A stretch of DNA of 64,000 nucleotides from Algoriphagus lutimaris. GTDB lineage: Bacteria > Bacteroidota > Bacteroidia > Cytophagales > Cyclobacteriaceae. Below, one piece after another: positions 1 through 8,430 of the stretch (position 1 is the first letter of the stretch; each line of letters begins with the position of its first letter). The notes beneath the pieces were generated by a model. That model did no database searches. It saw only the letters and a list, made by a program, of their open reading frames with translations, and was not told the DNA's origin. Location: the NCBI RefSeq assembly GCF_017051705.1, contig NZ_JAFIDJ010000001.1, forward strand, positions 1,517,786 to 1,581,785, in the 5' to 3' direction. The translations under genes were made by a program, and so were the position numbers.

Positions 1-1251
1 ACCGATGGGTGCAAAATGATAATATTGACTTTGAAATCCCCAAAAGGATTGGAATCGATCCGTTTTGTTCCAGCTCCATTGCCCTTTTACTCCTGTCTCA
101 GAAAGCTTATTCTTCCAACTAAAGCCATTATCGGGATCTTCAAAATCTACTTGATAATTATATCTAGAGTGGTATGCCTCCAAATCGAAAAACGAATTTT
201 CAGAAATGATATGTCCCCAGGTAGCAGCACTCACCCAATTTCTCCACCCTAATCCGAACTGGTCATCCAACCCTAAAAAATCACTTCCTTCATAGCTTGA
301 AAGCGTAAGTTTATCTTTATCACCTAAGCGAAATGCGAATTTGGCACTTAAATCATGAAAGTTTAATTTATTGTTTCTTACATCCTCATTATTGGAGAGT
401 TTCAAAAATAAGTCCGCATAAGTTCTCCTTCCCGATATCGCAAAAGTCGAATTTTCAGAAAAAAGTGGACCATCCAGCATCAATCGAGAAGAAATGGTTC
501 CAATCCCTCCCTGCCCATGAATTTGATCATTATTCCCTTCTTTTAAAGAAACATCCACCAAAGCGGCTAAACGTCCACCATAACTAGCAGGCATATTGCC
601 TTTGTAGAAATCTATCTGATCTAATGCATCCGGACTAAAGACTGAAAAAAAACCAAAAAAGTGAGAAGGGTTATAAACTGGAGCTCCATCCACCTGAACC
701 AAATTTTGATCTGCAGATCCACCCCGTACAAACAATCCTGTGGTTCCTTCGCCTGCAGTCTGAATTCCTGGAAGAAGTTGCAAACTCCTAAGCAAATCTA
801 CCTCTCCAAATAATGCAGGGATATTCTTGATGGTTTCAATAGGAATTCTTGCTTTCCCAGTTTCCAAATTCCGGACTTGTTCATCAGGCCTCCTTTCTTG
901 AATGATGATTTCATCCAAAGAAAGCTCTGAAGGTTTTAAGAAAAATCGAACATCTTTTCCTTCTTCAATTTTCGAAATAGTCCGGATTGACTGTTCATAT
1001 CCCACATAGGACACTACTAATCTTGCTGGTAATTCCCGGCTTTTCAGTCGGAAATTTCCATTTAAATCAGTCACTACCCCAGAAGAAACGTCCTCTTCCC
1101 AATATACGCTGGCTCCAATTAATGGCTCGGAATTACTCGCGTCTAGGACTTCTCCGATTAGAATAGAATTGTTTTGAGCAGAAAGAGTACCTGATATCCC
1201 AAATAGTACCCAGACAAATAAAAAAATGAAATCCTTACGGAAAAGCTGCAT
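1..1251 (-). CDS. TonB-dependent receptor, N-terminal part (cut by window edge)
   Basis: The reverse strand is open from an ATG at 1251 to the window edge, giving 417 residues without a stop. Residues 1-23 form a signal peptide ending LSAQ. Residues ~25-105 form a carboxypeptidase-like regulatory beta-sandwich (GEVLDASNSEPLIGASV). Residues ~118-240 match a TonB plug domain, with LLPGIQ, FVRGGSADQNLVQVDGAPVY and ASYGGRLAALVDV. The rest is the start of the outer-membrane barrel. The family imports bulky ligands across the outer membrane using TonB energy; the substrate cannot be read from this part. It is transcribed away from the Bat-like operon, with 144 bp between the two starts. It is not SusC-like in any feature I can see. 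Confidence 0.9.
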   Translation of the reverse strand, partial: MQLFRKDFIFLFVWVLFGISGTLSAQNNSILIGEVLDASNSEPLIGASVYWEEDVSSGVVTDLNGNFRLKSRELPARLVVSYVGYEQSIRTISKIEEGKDVRFFLKPSELSLDEIIIQERRPDEQVRNLETGKARIPIETIKNIPALFGEVDLLRSLQLLPGIQTAGEGTTGLFVRGGSADQNLVQVDGAPVYNPSHFFGFFSVFSPDALDQIDFYKGNMPASYGGRLAALVDVSLKEGNNDQIHGQGGIGTISSRLMLDGPLFSENSTFAISGRRTYADLFLKLSNNEDVRNNKLNFHDLSAKFAFRLGDKDKLTLSSYEGSDFLGLDDQFGLGWRNWVSAATWGHIISENSFFDLEAYHSRYNYQVDFEDPDNGFSWKNKLSETGVKGQWSWNKTDRFQSFWGFQSQYYHFAPIG

Positions 1252-1395
1252 TCTTCGATCTTTAGTGCTTTAACTTCATTGTTATACTAATAATTAAAAT
1301 TAATGTTTGTTAATTTTCTCAATTCTTTAGACGTACATCCGACCACTCTTTTATTAGTAGCTTTTAAAGTAAGGTTTATTTTATAATTTCAGGCC

Positions 1396-2361
1396 ATGAT
1401 TTGGGCATATCCCGACGTAAAACTCACACTCTTATTAGCCGGTATTTTTGGCTTGTTATATTTCATTTACCTAACTAGGTATTGGTCAATCAATAAGCGG
1501 CTAGAAGTAGAAAAAAGAAGACTATTCACCAAAATGGTCATTAGAACTACTTATTTCGTATTGTTTCTAATTGCATTTGCAGGCCCCTCCATTGGTACCT
1601 CCACAAAAGAGATCAAAGAAGAAGGCAAAGATATCTTCATTGCGGTAGACCTTTCCCAGTCAATGAATGCTACTGACATTGGCCCTAGTAGGCTTCAGCG
1701 GGTGAAGTTTGAATTAAAAGAACTTACTAAAAGCTTCCCTTCAGACCGAATTGGATTGATCATATTTAGTTCAGAGGCATTTTTACAATGCCCTTTGACC
1801 TTTGACCAAAGTGTTCTTCAACTATATATTGATGGATTGAATACAGGGTTAGTTCCCAATTTTGGAACAGATTTGAATTCCCCTCTTCGAATTGCACTAG
1901 ATCGATTTGAAAAAGATGAAAGTCAAGAAGTGAAATCCAAATCAGTTATTTTGATTTCTGACGGAGAAAACTTTGGGGATGAATTGGAAACCATAGGAAG
2001 TCAGTTGAATGACTTGGGAGTGAAAGTGTTTTCCTTGGGTATAGGAACAGAAGCAGGAAGTACCATCCCAAGAGGAAATGGCGTGGTGATTGATCCACAA
2101 ACTGGAGAACCTGCTAGATCCGTCCTCGAGAGAACCCCTCTCCAACAAATTGCTGCTGAAACAAACGGTCAGTATTTTGAGATTTCTGATCAAGTACAGG
2201 AAATTGGTGAATTGATCAACAGTTTAGAGAGATTAGAAGGAGGAGTGACAGGTTCCAGAATTGTTGAAGCTTCAGCAAATAAGTATTTCTATTTTCTTCT
2301 TGCTGCATTAGCCTTATCTTTAATAGATATGATTTTACCTATTAAAACCATTAAATTATAA
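1396..2361 (+). CDS. BatB-like von Willebrand factor A membrane protein
   Basis: This 321-residue protein has two N-terminal hydrophobic segments (residues ~8-28 and ~48-66), a cytoplasmic or periplasmic VWA domain (~75-290) and a C-terminal membrane segment (~298-315). The metal-ion-dependent adhesion site is complete: D-L-S-Q-S near residue 90, a Thr in FGTDLNSPL, and an Asp in LISDGEN. The order TM-TM-VWA-TM is typical of BatA/BatB proteins of Bacteroidota aerotolerance-type operons. Their biochemical role is not settled; they are thought to assemble an envelope complex with a MoxR ATPase. It is first in a three-gene operon and overlaps the next gene by one base. No moxR, DUF58 or batA lies beside it, which is unusual. 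Confidence 0.85.
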   Translation: MIWAYPDVKLTLLLAGIFGLLYFIYLTRYWSINKRLEVEKRRLFTKMVIRTTYFVLFLIAFAGPSIGTSTKEIKEEGKDIFIAVDLSQSMNATDIGPSRLQRVKFELKELTKSFPSDRIGLIIFSSEAFLQCPLTFDQSVLQLYIDGLNTGLVPNFGTDLNSPLRIALDRFEKDESQEVKSKSVILISDGENFGDELETIGSQLNDLGVKVFSLGIGTEAGSTIPRGNGVVIDPQTGEPARSVLERTPLQQIAAETNGQYFEISDQVQEIGELINSLERLEGGVTGSRIVEASANKYFYFLLAALALSLIDMILPIKTIKL

Positions 2362-3008
2362 TGATGAGTTGGAGCAAAGTTTTATTGGCAACCTTGGTGC
2401 TAATTCCTGCCTCCTGGACTCGGGTTTCACGCCTCAATACTGCCATTGAAGAAGCGGAAGAAAGTTACTCTAAGACAGAGTATGAGCTTTCTGTTGAAAA
2501 GCATTTGGCTTTAATTGAAAACTTTCAATATGCTTCACCTAATCTGGATTTTAACCTTGGATTAAGCTATCAATATTCTGAAAAACCAGATGAAGCTGCT
2601 GCATCTTTTGACAAGGCTTCGATCTCTCCTGATAAAACCATTTCTTCATTTTCCTTCAACCAATCCGGTGTCTTACTCGGAAATAAGCAGGAATATGAAG
2701 CAGCGTTAAACAAATTTCAATCGGCATTGATTAAAGACCCCACAAATGAAGTGGCCCGTTACAACTATGAAATGTTGGCTCGCTGGTTGAAGAGAGATGA
2801 GGAGCGTAAAAATGAAGATCAAAATAAACCAGAGCCATCCGAGTTTGCTAAGCGAAAAAAAGCAGAAGCAGATCGATTGGTGGAACAATTTAGATTTAAA
2901 GATGCGTTGAACTTAATGAACGAGGCGTTACAGCAGGATGAAACTGTTGCTGCCTATCAAGAGTTTATTAGTACCTTAACCGAAGTCACAGAAATCGATG
3001 AAAATTAG
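2361..3008 (+). CDS. TPR protein of the Bat-like operon
   Basis: A 215-residue protein with an N-terminal hydrophobic segment (residues ~4-20) and tetratricopeptide-like helices, for example residues ~70-100 (FNLGLSYQYSEKPDEAAASF) and ~105-140 (ALNKFQSALIKDPTNEVARYNYEML). A charged stretch (DEERKNEDQNKPEPSE) follows. The ATG overlaps the stop of the VWA gene (TAATG), so translation is probably coupled. Bat operons usually carry one or more TPR proteins (BatC/BatE), thought to be periplasmic scaffolds. Which Bat letter applies cannot be settled from sequence reading. The second codon is also ATG, so the start could be one codon later. Confidence 0.75.
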   Translation: MMSWSKVLLATLVLIPASWTRVSRLNTAIEEAEESYSKTEYELSVEKHLALIENFQYASPNLDFNLGLSYQYSEKPDEAAASFDKASISPDKTISSFSFNQSGVLLGNKQEYEAALNKFQSALIKDPTNEVARYNYEMLARWLKRDEERKNEDQNKPEPSEFAKRKKAEADRLVEQFRFKDALNLMNEALQQDETVAAYQEFISTLTEVTEIDEN

Positions 3009-3621
3009 AATAGTAACATTTCTTGGATTATTCTTAATGCTTGCTTGGTTTCCAGTAAGTGCACAGACTTCTGGAGATTATTTTAACAGAGCTGCAAGGT
3101 CCTATGTTAAAACACAAAAAGAACAAGCTTTAAACACTGTAAATGAAGGGCTTGGAAAGTTTCCAGGCGATGCAAAGCTCCAGGCTTTGAAAGAAAAGCT
3201 GGAAAAAGAACAAGAAGAAGAGCAGGATAAACAACAACAAAACCAAGACCCTCAGCAAAACCAGGATCAGCAGCAGAAAGATGATAATCAGCAAGGAGAA
3301 GGGGAACAATCTGAGCAGCAACAGCAAAAGGATCAGGGAGAGAAAACCCAGGAAGATCAAGCCAAAGAAGGACAGGAAGGAGATCCCTCCGAGAAAACAG
3401 AAGATGAGGTAGGCGAAAATGCCAACGATCAAAAGGATGCAAATTTAGCAGATAGGCAAAAGGCTATGGAAGAGTTTAAAGAAAAACTCAAAGCCATGAA
3501 TTTGACACCTGAACAGGCAGCCCAAATTTTGGAAAGTATGAATGCTGCAGAATTGCGTTACATTCAACAGAATAAGAAAAAACCAACTCAAAGACCGAAA
3601 AGAGGGATTCCTGATTGGTAA
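2998..3621 (+). CDS. BatC-like TPR protein with Gln/Glu/Asp-rich segment
   Basis: The 207-residue protein starts inside the previous gene (11-base overlap). It has a signal peptide (residues 1-22, ending VSAQ), one TPR-like hairpin (~25-60), then about 95 residues made almost only of Q, E, D, K, N and G (~65-160). A short helical region (MEEFKEKLKAMNLTPEQAAQILESM) and a basic C-terminus (RPKRGIPDW) follow. Bacteroidota BatC proteins often pair a TPR with a similar acidic, Gln-rich linker, so the name is by architecture and context. The low-complexity stretch produces long antisense open frames that are not genes. No terminator is evident after it. Confidence 0.7.
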   Translation: MKIRIVTFLGLFLMLAWFPVSAQTSGDYFNRAARSYVKTQKEQALNTVNEGLGKFPGDAKLQALKEKLEKEQEEEQDKQQQNQDPQQNQDQQQKDDNQQGEGEQSEQQQQKDQGEKTQEDQAKEGQEGDPSEKTEDEVGENANDQKDANLADRQKAMEEFKEKLKAMNLTPEQAAQILESMNAAELRYIQQNKKKPTQRPKRGIPDW

Positions 3622-3789
3622 ATCGACCAAAACATTGCCTGTCTAAATTCAACCCTTGGCACTGATACTTGGATTCTGCTATGCAGATATTATTTGACCT
3701 TTAAGACCAATCAATTGGTTCATTCAAGTCAATCTTATTTGATCCATATTCCTCAGTTTTATTATTAGATTAATTAAAACCCAAATAGC

Positions 3790-4971
3790 ATGTTTAAAGA
3801 AGTTTTTATAGTTGCCGCAGTTAGAACTCCCTTGGGAAGTTTTGGTGGTAAATTAGCTGGTTTAACCGCGGTGGAATTAGGAAGTACTGCCATCAAAGGT
3901 GCTTTAACCAAATCAGGTGTAAGTTCCGAGGAGGTAAATGAGGTGTTTATGGGAAATGTAATTTCAGCCAATTTAGGGCAGGCTCCTGCACGGCAAGCTG
4001 CTTTAGGAGCTGGGATTGGTTATGATGTTCCTTGTACAACCGTCAATAAAGTCTGCGCTTCAGGAATGAAAGCGGTCATGTTTGGAGCTCAATCCATTAT
4101 GCTAGGGATCAATGATGTGGTAGTGGCCGGCGGAATGGAAAGCATGTCCAATGTTCCTTTTTATGTCCCTAAAGCCCGATTTGGTTACAAATATGGAAAT
4201 GCCGAATTCGTAGATGGTTTAGTTAAAGACGGGCTTTTCGAAGTTTACAATAAGTTTCCAATGGGAAATTGTGCTGACAATACAGCACGTGAAATGAATA
4301 TTAGCAGAGAAGAGCAAGATGCTTATGCCATTCAATCTTATCAACGATCTGCAGATGCTTGGGCAAAAGGTTATTTCAAAGAGGAAGTAGTTCCTGTAGA
4401 AATGAAAGGTCGCAAAGGTGAGGCAATCGTTATAGACGAGGATGAGGAATATAAGAATGTCATGTTTGATAAAATCCCTTCTCTCCGTCCTGTGTTTGAT
4501 AAAGAAGGCACCGTCACTGCTGCTAATGCCAGTACAATGAATGACGGAGCTTCCGCATTGATTTTGGTAAGTAAAGAAAAATTAGAAGCGCTTGGTCTTA
4601 CTCCATTAGCTAAGATCCGAGGTTTTGCAGATGCTGCCAAAGACCCTCTTTGGTTTACCACAGCACCAGCCCTAGCAATACCCAAAGCGCTTAAGCATGC
4701 TGGAGTGTCTGCAGATGAGGTAGACTTTTATGAAATTAATGAAGCCTTCTCAGCTGTGGCATTAGCTAATCAAAAAGAATTAAATCTTAATAATGATCGT
4801 TTGAATGTTTTTGGGGGCGCAGTCTCTTTAGGTCATCCACTTGGAGCTTCCGGTGCTAGAATTATTTCTACTTTAAACTCGGTATTACATCAAAAATCAG
4901 GTAAAATCGGAGTGGCAGGAATATGCAACGGAGGCGGGGGTGCATCAGCAATCGTAATTGAGAAACTATAA
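3790..4971 (+). CDS. Thiolase (acetyl-CoA C-acetyltransferase)
   Basis: The 393-residue protein has the usual length and all catalytic residues of thiolases. The acyl-accepting Cys89 is in NKVCASGMKA, His349 in LGHPLGASGAR and the second Cys379 in GICNGGGGA. Thiolases of this type condense two acetyl-CoA to acetoacetyl-CoA or run the reverse reaction, in ketone-body, polyhydroxybutyrate or branched-chain breakdown pathways. The adjacent gene gives no hint of which. An HMG-CoA lyase-like gene at 17253, whose product would be acetoacetate plus acetyl-CoA, hints at leucine or ketone metabolism, but it is 13 kb away. The ATG at 3790 gives the canonical N-terminus (EVFIVAAVRTPLGSF). Confidence 0.93.
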   Translation: MFKEVFIVAAVRTPLGSFGGKLAGLTAVELGSTAIKGALTKSGVSSEEVNEVFMGNVISANLGQAPARQAALGAGIGYDVPCTTVNKVCASGMKAVMFGAQSIMLGINDVVVAGGMESMSNVPFYVPKARFGYKYGNAEFVDGLVKDGLFEVYNKFPMGNCADNTAREMNISREEQDAYAIQSYQRSADAWAKGYFKEEVVPVEMKGRKGEAIVIDEDEEYKNVMFDKIPSLRPVFDKEGTVTAANASTMNDGASALILVSKEKLEALGLTPLAKIRGFADAAKDPLWFTTAPALAIPKALKHAGVSADEVDFYEINEAFSAVALANQKELNLNNDRLNVFGGAVSLGHPLGASGARIISTLNSVLHQKSGKIGVAGICNGGGGASAIVIEKL

Positions 4972-5016
4972 TAGTCAGCAGAGGTCCTACTACATTTATA
5001 ACCGGAATACTTGAAT

Positions 5017-6105
5017 ATGGGAATGAAATTTCCAGTCATCTTCTTTTTTTCAATTCTTATCAATTGTTCCGTTTTTGGACAAGACACTGTAAGGACTTAT
5101 TACGGTGGAGATTTCCCTACTCTAAAAGAAGTTTTTGTCAAAGTAAATGGAGTAGCACAAGGCGTAGTCAAACGATATGATGAGGAGCGAAACCTTATTT
5201 TAATTGGACATTTAAAGGATGATAAAAAAGAGGGACTTTTTTACGATTTGGACCCAAGAACAGGTGACACTACCAGAATCACTCAATTTGTAGATAATGA
5301 GCGATCAGGCCCAAGCAAAAGCTTTTATCCTAATGGACAAATCCGTCAGGAATTGACTTTTGAAGGGAATCAAATTGAAGGTTTAGTGACTTCCTATTTT
5401 GAAAATGGTCAAGTCCAGGACAAAACGGTATTCATGAACAATAAACCCAATGGGTTAAGTGAAAAATACTATGAATCTGGGGTTTTAGCCTCAAGAATAT
5501 ATTACCAGGACGGAACACTCGATGGAACCTACGAGGAATTTTACGAAGATGGTACACCACAGATTACCTCCTATTATATCGAAGGTGATTTGGATGGTCG
5601 CGAAACGGTTTATTTTCCGAATGGAGGAATAGAAGCCATTCGAGATTATAAAAGAGGTGAACTTCACGGTTCCTATGACCTCAACTATGAAACAGGGGAG
5701 CCTTTGAGAAGAAGTACTTATAAAAAAGGGCTTGCGGAAGGAGAACTTGTGATTTATTATAAATCAGGTGAAATCAAGGAAAAAGGAATTTTCAAAAAAG
5801 GTGTCGCTTTAGAGCCCTATAAAGAATATTATCAGTCTGGAATACTCAAAGCACAAAAGAATTTTGATACACAGGGTAATATCATCAATGAAATCACCTA
5901 CCATGAAAATGGTCAGGTAAACTTTGAACTGAACTACCTAAACGGGGAACTAGAGGGTGAAGTAAAAATATTTAGAGAGGATGGCTCACTAGAGGAAATC
6001 CGCCGGTATCAAAAAGGATTTCTTTCAGGAAAGCAGGAGTTTTTTGATGAAAATGGAACGTTAATCCGGACAGTGGTTCATGAAAATAGAAACCAAAGAT
6101 CATAA
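5017..6105 (+). CDS. Secreted MORN/YwqK-type repeat protein
   Basis: A 362-residue protein beginning with a signal peptide (ending CSVFGQ). The longest open frame starts at a TTG at 5011, but the ATG at 5017 or 5023 gives a normal signal sequence and is preferred. From about residue 60 it is an array of roughly 23-residue repeats of the form xxYYENGxLxxxxxYKNGxLDG, about a dozen copies. These are the MORN_2 repeats found in proteins often labelled YwqK-family antitoxin. That label comes from database naming, and no toxin partner is seen here. The repeats fold as a beta-solenoid; the function is unknown. It follows the thiolase by 45 bp and may be cotranscribed. Confidence 0.8.
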   Translation: MGMKFPVIFFFSILINCSVFGQDTVRTYYGGDFPTLKEVFVKVNGVAQGVVKRYDEERNLILIGHLKDDKKEGLFYDLDPRTGDTTRITQFVDNERSGPSKSFYPNGQIRQELTFEGNQIEGLVTSYFENGQVQDKTVFMNNKPNGLSEKYYESGVLASRIYYQDGTLDGTYEEFYEDGTPQITSYYIEGDLDGRETVYFPNGGIEAIRDYKRGELHGSYDLNYETGEPLRRSTYKKGLAEGELVIYYKSGEIKEKGIFKKGVALEPYKEYYQSGILKAQKNFDTQGNIINEITYHENGQVNFELNYLNGELEGEVKIFREDGSLEEIRRYQKGFLSGKQEFFDENGTLIRTVVHENRNQRS

Positions 6106-6143
6106 TTAATAGAAATCGAAGGAGAAGAAAGCAAAAGCTTTTC

Positions 6144-6151
6144 TATTTTTG
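6144..6151 (+). promoter_or_regulatory. Candidate -7 element before purC
   Basis: TATTTTTG matches the Bacteroidota -7 consensus TAnnTTTG and ends 16 bp before the purC ATG. I see no good TTTG about 19-20 bp further upstream, so the assignment is tentative. Confidence 0.4.
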
Positions 6152-6167
6152 CCAAAACTGAATTCGC

Positions 6168-7106
6168 ATGAGCAACGCTATAAAAGAAACTCAATTTAAA
6201 TTTCCAGGACAGATCGGATTTTACAAGGGAAAAGTACGTGATGTATATATTTTTGAAAAAGAACTTGTAGTTGTGGCATCCGATAGAATTTCGGCTTTCG
6301 ATGTAGTGTTGCCTAGACCCATCCCTTTCAAAGGTCAGGTATTAAATCAGATTGCTGCAAAATTTCTAGAAGCCACCTCTGATATCGTTCCTAATTGGGT
6401 AACTGCTACGCCTGATCCAAATGTGACGATTGGTAAAAAATGTGAGCCCTTCAAAGTTGAAATGGTGATTAGAGGGTACATGGCAGGCCATGCTGCCAGA
6501 GAATACAAAGCTGGAAAAAGAACACTTTGTGGAGTAGAGCTACCTGAAAACATGCGTGAGAATGATCCTTTTCCGGAACCAATTATTACTCCAACTACCA
6601 AAGCTTCTGAAGGTCATGATGAAGACATTTCAAAAGAGGCTATTTTAGCCCAAGGCATTGTGAGTCCTGAGGACTATGCTATTCTTGAGAAATATACACG
6701 AGCACTTTTCAAAAGAGGACAAGAAATGGCCAATGCCATGGGGTTGATTTTGGTGGACACCAAATATGAATTCGGAAAGTTCGGAGACAAAATTTTACTG
6801 ATCGATGAAATCCACACCCCTGATTCCTCCAGGTACTTTTACGCAGAAGGCTATGAAGAAAATCAGGAAAAGGGGCTTCCTCAAAAACAATTGTCTAAAG
6901 AATTTGTGAGACAATGGTTGATTTCTAATGGATTTCAAGGTAAAGAGGGACAAACTGTTCCCGAAATGACAGATGAAATTGTAGATAGCATCTCTGATCG
7001 CTATATTGAGCTGTTCGAAAAAATCACCGGCGAATCATTCCAAAAAGCTGAAACCAGTCAAATTTCTAATAGAATAGAAAAAGCAATACTTGCCCATTTG
7101 GGTTAA
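6168..7106 (+). CDS. purC: Phosphoribosylaminoimidazole-succinocarboxamide synthase
   Basis: This 312-residue enzyme joins CAIR and aspartate with ATP to make SAICAR in purine synthesis. Family landmarks are GKVRDVYIF near residue 21, [43 protein letters not shown] and [11 protein letters not shown]. The length is that of the longer Bacteroidota/yeast-like form rather than the ~240-residue E. coli enzyme. The ATG at 6168 gives the expected N-terminus. It lies 14 bp before the STAS gene and probably heads a transcript that runs through rnz and the queuosine transporter. Confidence 0.96.
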   Translation: MSNAIKETQFKFPGQIGFYKGKVRDVYIFEKELVVVASDRISAFDVVLPRPIPFKGQVLNQIAAKFLEATSDIVPNWVTATPDPNVTIGKKCEPFKVEMVIRGYMAGHAAREYKAGKRTLCGVELPENMRENDPFPEPIITPTTKASEGHDEDISKEAILAQGIVSPEDYAILEKYTRALFKRGQEMANAMGLILVDTKYEFGKFGDKILLIDEIHTPDSSRYFYAEGYEENQEKGLPQKQLSKEFVRQWLISNGFQGKEGQTVPEMTDEIVDSISDRYIELFEKITGESFQKAETSQISNRIEKAILAHLG

Positions 7107-7120
7107 TATTTATAAATGTT

Positions 7121-7504
7121 ATGAAATACTCAATAGATAAAAAAGAACAATACGTTGTATTTTCCCCACAAGAGGAGAAAATCGATTCCTTGCTTGCTCC
7201 TGCATTAAAATCTGAGATTTTAACCATCCATGCAGAAGGATACCCTCATATGGTACTTGACCTTAGTGAAGTTAAATACGTAGATTCCAGCGGATTAAGT
7301 GCCCTACTTGTAGGAGATCGTGAATTTGGTAGAAACGGAGGGATTTTCGTTATATCCGGAATTCAGGACCATGTAATGAAGTTGTTGAAAATCTCTATGC
7401 TTGATAAAAAGCTTAACTTAGTGAGTACTTTGGAAGAGGCTGGTGAAGCAATTTTCATGCATGAGATTGAAAGTGGTGAAGAAGAAGAAGAGGAGGAAGA
7501 TTGA
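7121..7504 (+). CDS. STAS-domain protein (anti-sigma antagonist type) with acidic tail
   Basis: A 127-residue single STAS domain (residues ~1-105) like SpoIIAA/RsbV antagonists, with MVLDLSEVKYVDSSGLSALL placing the potentially phosphorylated Ser at 56/57. The C-terminus is a run of glutamates (residues ~118-127), which is unusual. No anti-sigma kinase lies nearby, so a partner-switching role is only inferred from the family. In Bacteroidota such a STAS gene commonly sits before ribonuclease Z, as it does here. The stop TGA at 7502 overlaps the TTG start of rnz at 7501, suggesting translational coupling. Confidence 0.85.
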   Translation: MKYSIDKKEQYVVFSPQEEKIDSLLAPALKSEILTIHAEGYPHMVLDLSEVKYVDSSGLSALLVGDREFGRNGGIFVISGIQDHVMKLLKISMLDKKLNLVSTLEEAGEAIFMHEIESGEEEEEEED

Positions 7505-8430
7505 TTCCCGACTTTGAAGTCACCATATTAGGAAACACTTCTTCCATCCCTGTACATGGAAGAAACCATACCTCTCAATTAATCCGCTTTGGCCAGGAGC
7601 TTTTGCTCCTGGATTGCGGTGAGGGAACTCAGATGCAACTCAGGAAGTACAAAATCAAAACTTCCCGCATCAATCATATTTTTATTAGCCACCTACATGG
7701 CGATCATTATTTAGGCTTAATTGGCCTGCTCTCCTCCTACAATCTTTCGAAAAGAACAAGTCCTTTGACCATTTATGGACCTCTAGGACTAAATGATATC
7801 ATTACCACCCATTTCCGTTGGAGTAATACAAAATTGGGATATCCTTTATCTTTTGTGCAGACTTCAACTGAAGGAAGTAATATCTTACTGGAAACCTCAT
7901 CATTTACAGTATTGAGCTTTCCTCTAAAACACCGGCTGCCCACCACAGGATTTTTAATTACTGAAAAAGCTGGACTGAGAAGTTTAATCAAGAAAAAATT
8001 AGAAGAACATCCTATCACCGTGGACGCAATCCAATCCCTTCGACTGGGAAAAGACTTTATAATGGAGGACGGGAAAATCATCAAAGTTTCGGAATATACC
8101 TATCCCCTACATTCATTGCGGAAATATGCATTTTGTTCCGATACTATTTTTGATCCAAGCATCGCCAAATACCTGGATCAGGTGGATTTGCTTTACCATG
8201 AATCCACATTTTTGACCGCGGAGGAAGCACGTGCTGCTGAAACTTTTCACAGTACCAGTGCCCAAGCTGCTCAAATTGCTTCTTTATCCGACGCAAAGAG
8301 CTTATTATTAGGACACTTTTCTTCCAGATATAAAGAATTGGGTCAAATGCTTCAAGAAGCGATACAAGTTTTCCCAAACAGTATCATTAGCGAAGAAGGT
8401 CAAACTTATCCTGTCAATCCAGAAGTATGA
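7501..8430 (+). CDS. rnz: Ribonuclease Z
   Basis: A 309-residue metallo-beta-lactamase-fold nuclease that trims the 3' ends of tRNA precursors. The zinc motif H64-L-H66-G-D68-H69 is intact, and later His/Asp ligands are seen in FPLKHRLPTTGF, YAFCSDTIFD, LYHESTFL and LLLGHFSSRY. There is no in-frame ATG near the N-terminus. Translation most likely starts at TTG 7501, which gives the expected IPDFEVTILGNTSSIPV beginning. The TTG overlaps the stop of the STAS gene (TTGA) and its own stop overlaps the next ATG, so three genes are tightly coupled. Confidence 0.93.
   Translation: MIPDFEVTILGNTSSIPVHGRNHTSQLIRFGQELLLLDCGEGTQMQLRKYKIKTSRINHIFISHLHGDHYLGLIGLLSSYNLSKRTSPLTIYGPLGLNDIITTHFRWSNTKLGYPLSFVQTSTEGSNILLETSSFTVLSFPLKHRLPTTGFLITEKAGLRSLIKKKLEEHPITVDAIQSLRLGKDFIMEDGKIIKVSEYTYPLHSLRKYAFCSDTIFDPSIAKYLDQVDLLYHESTFLTAEEARAAETFHSTSAQAAQIASLSDAKSLLLGHFSSRYKELGQMLQEAIQVFPNSIISEEGQTYPVNPEV

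Noticed and set aside
16-587. Two plus-strand open frames of 78 and 84 codons near the left edge
   Set aside because: They lie opposite the TonB receptor, which is open for 417 codons on the minus strand with a clear signal peptide and plug domain.
3107-3442. Long minus-strand open frames rich in leucine and proline
   Set aside because: They are antisense shadows of the Gln/Glu/Asp-rich segment of the BatC-like gene, created by low-complexity composition.
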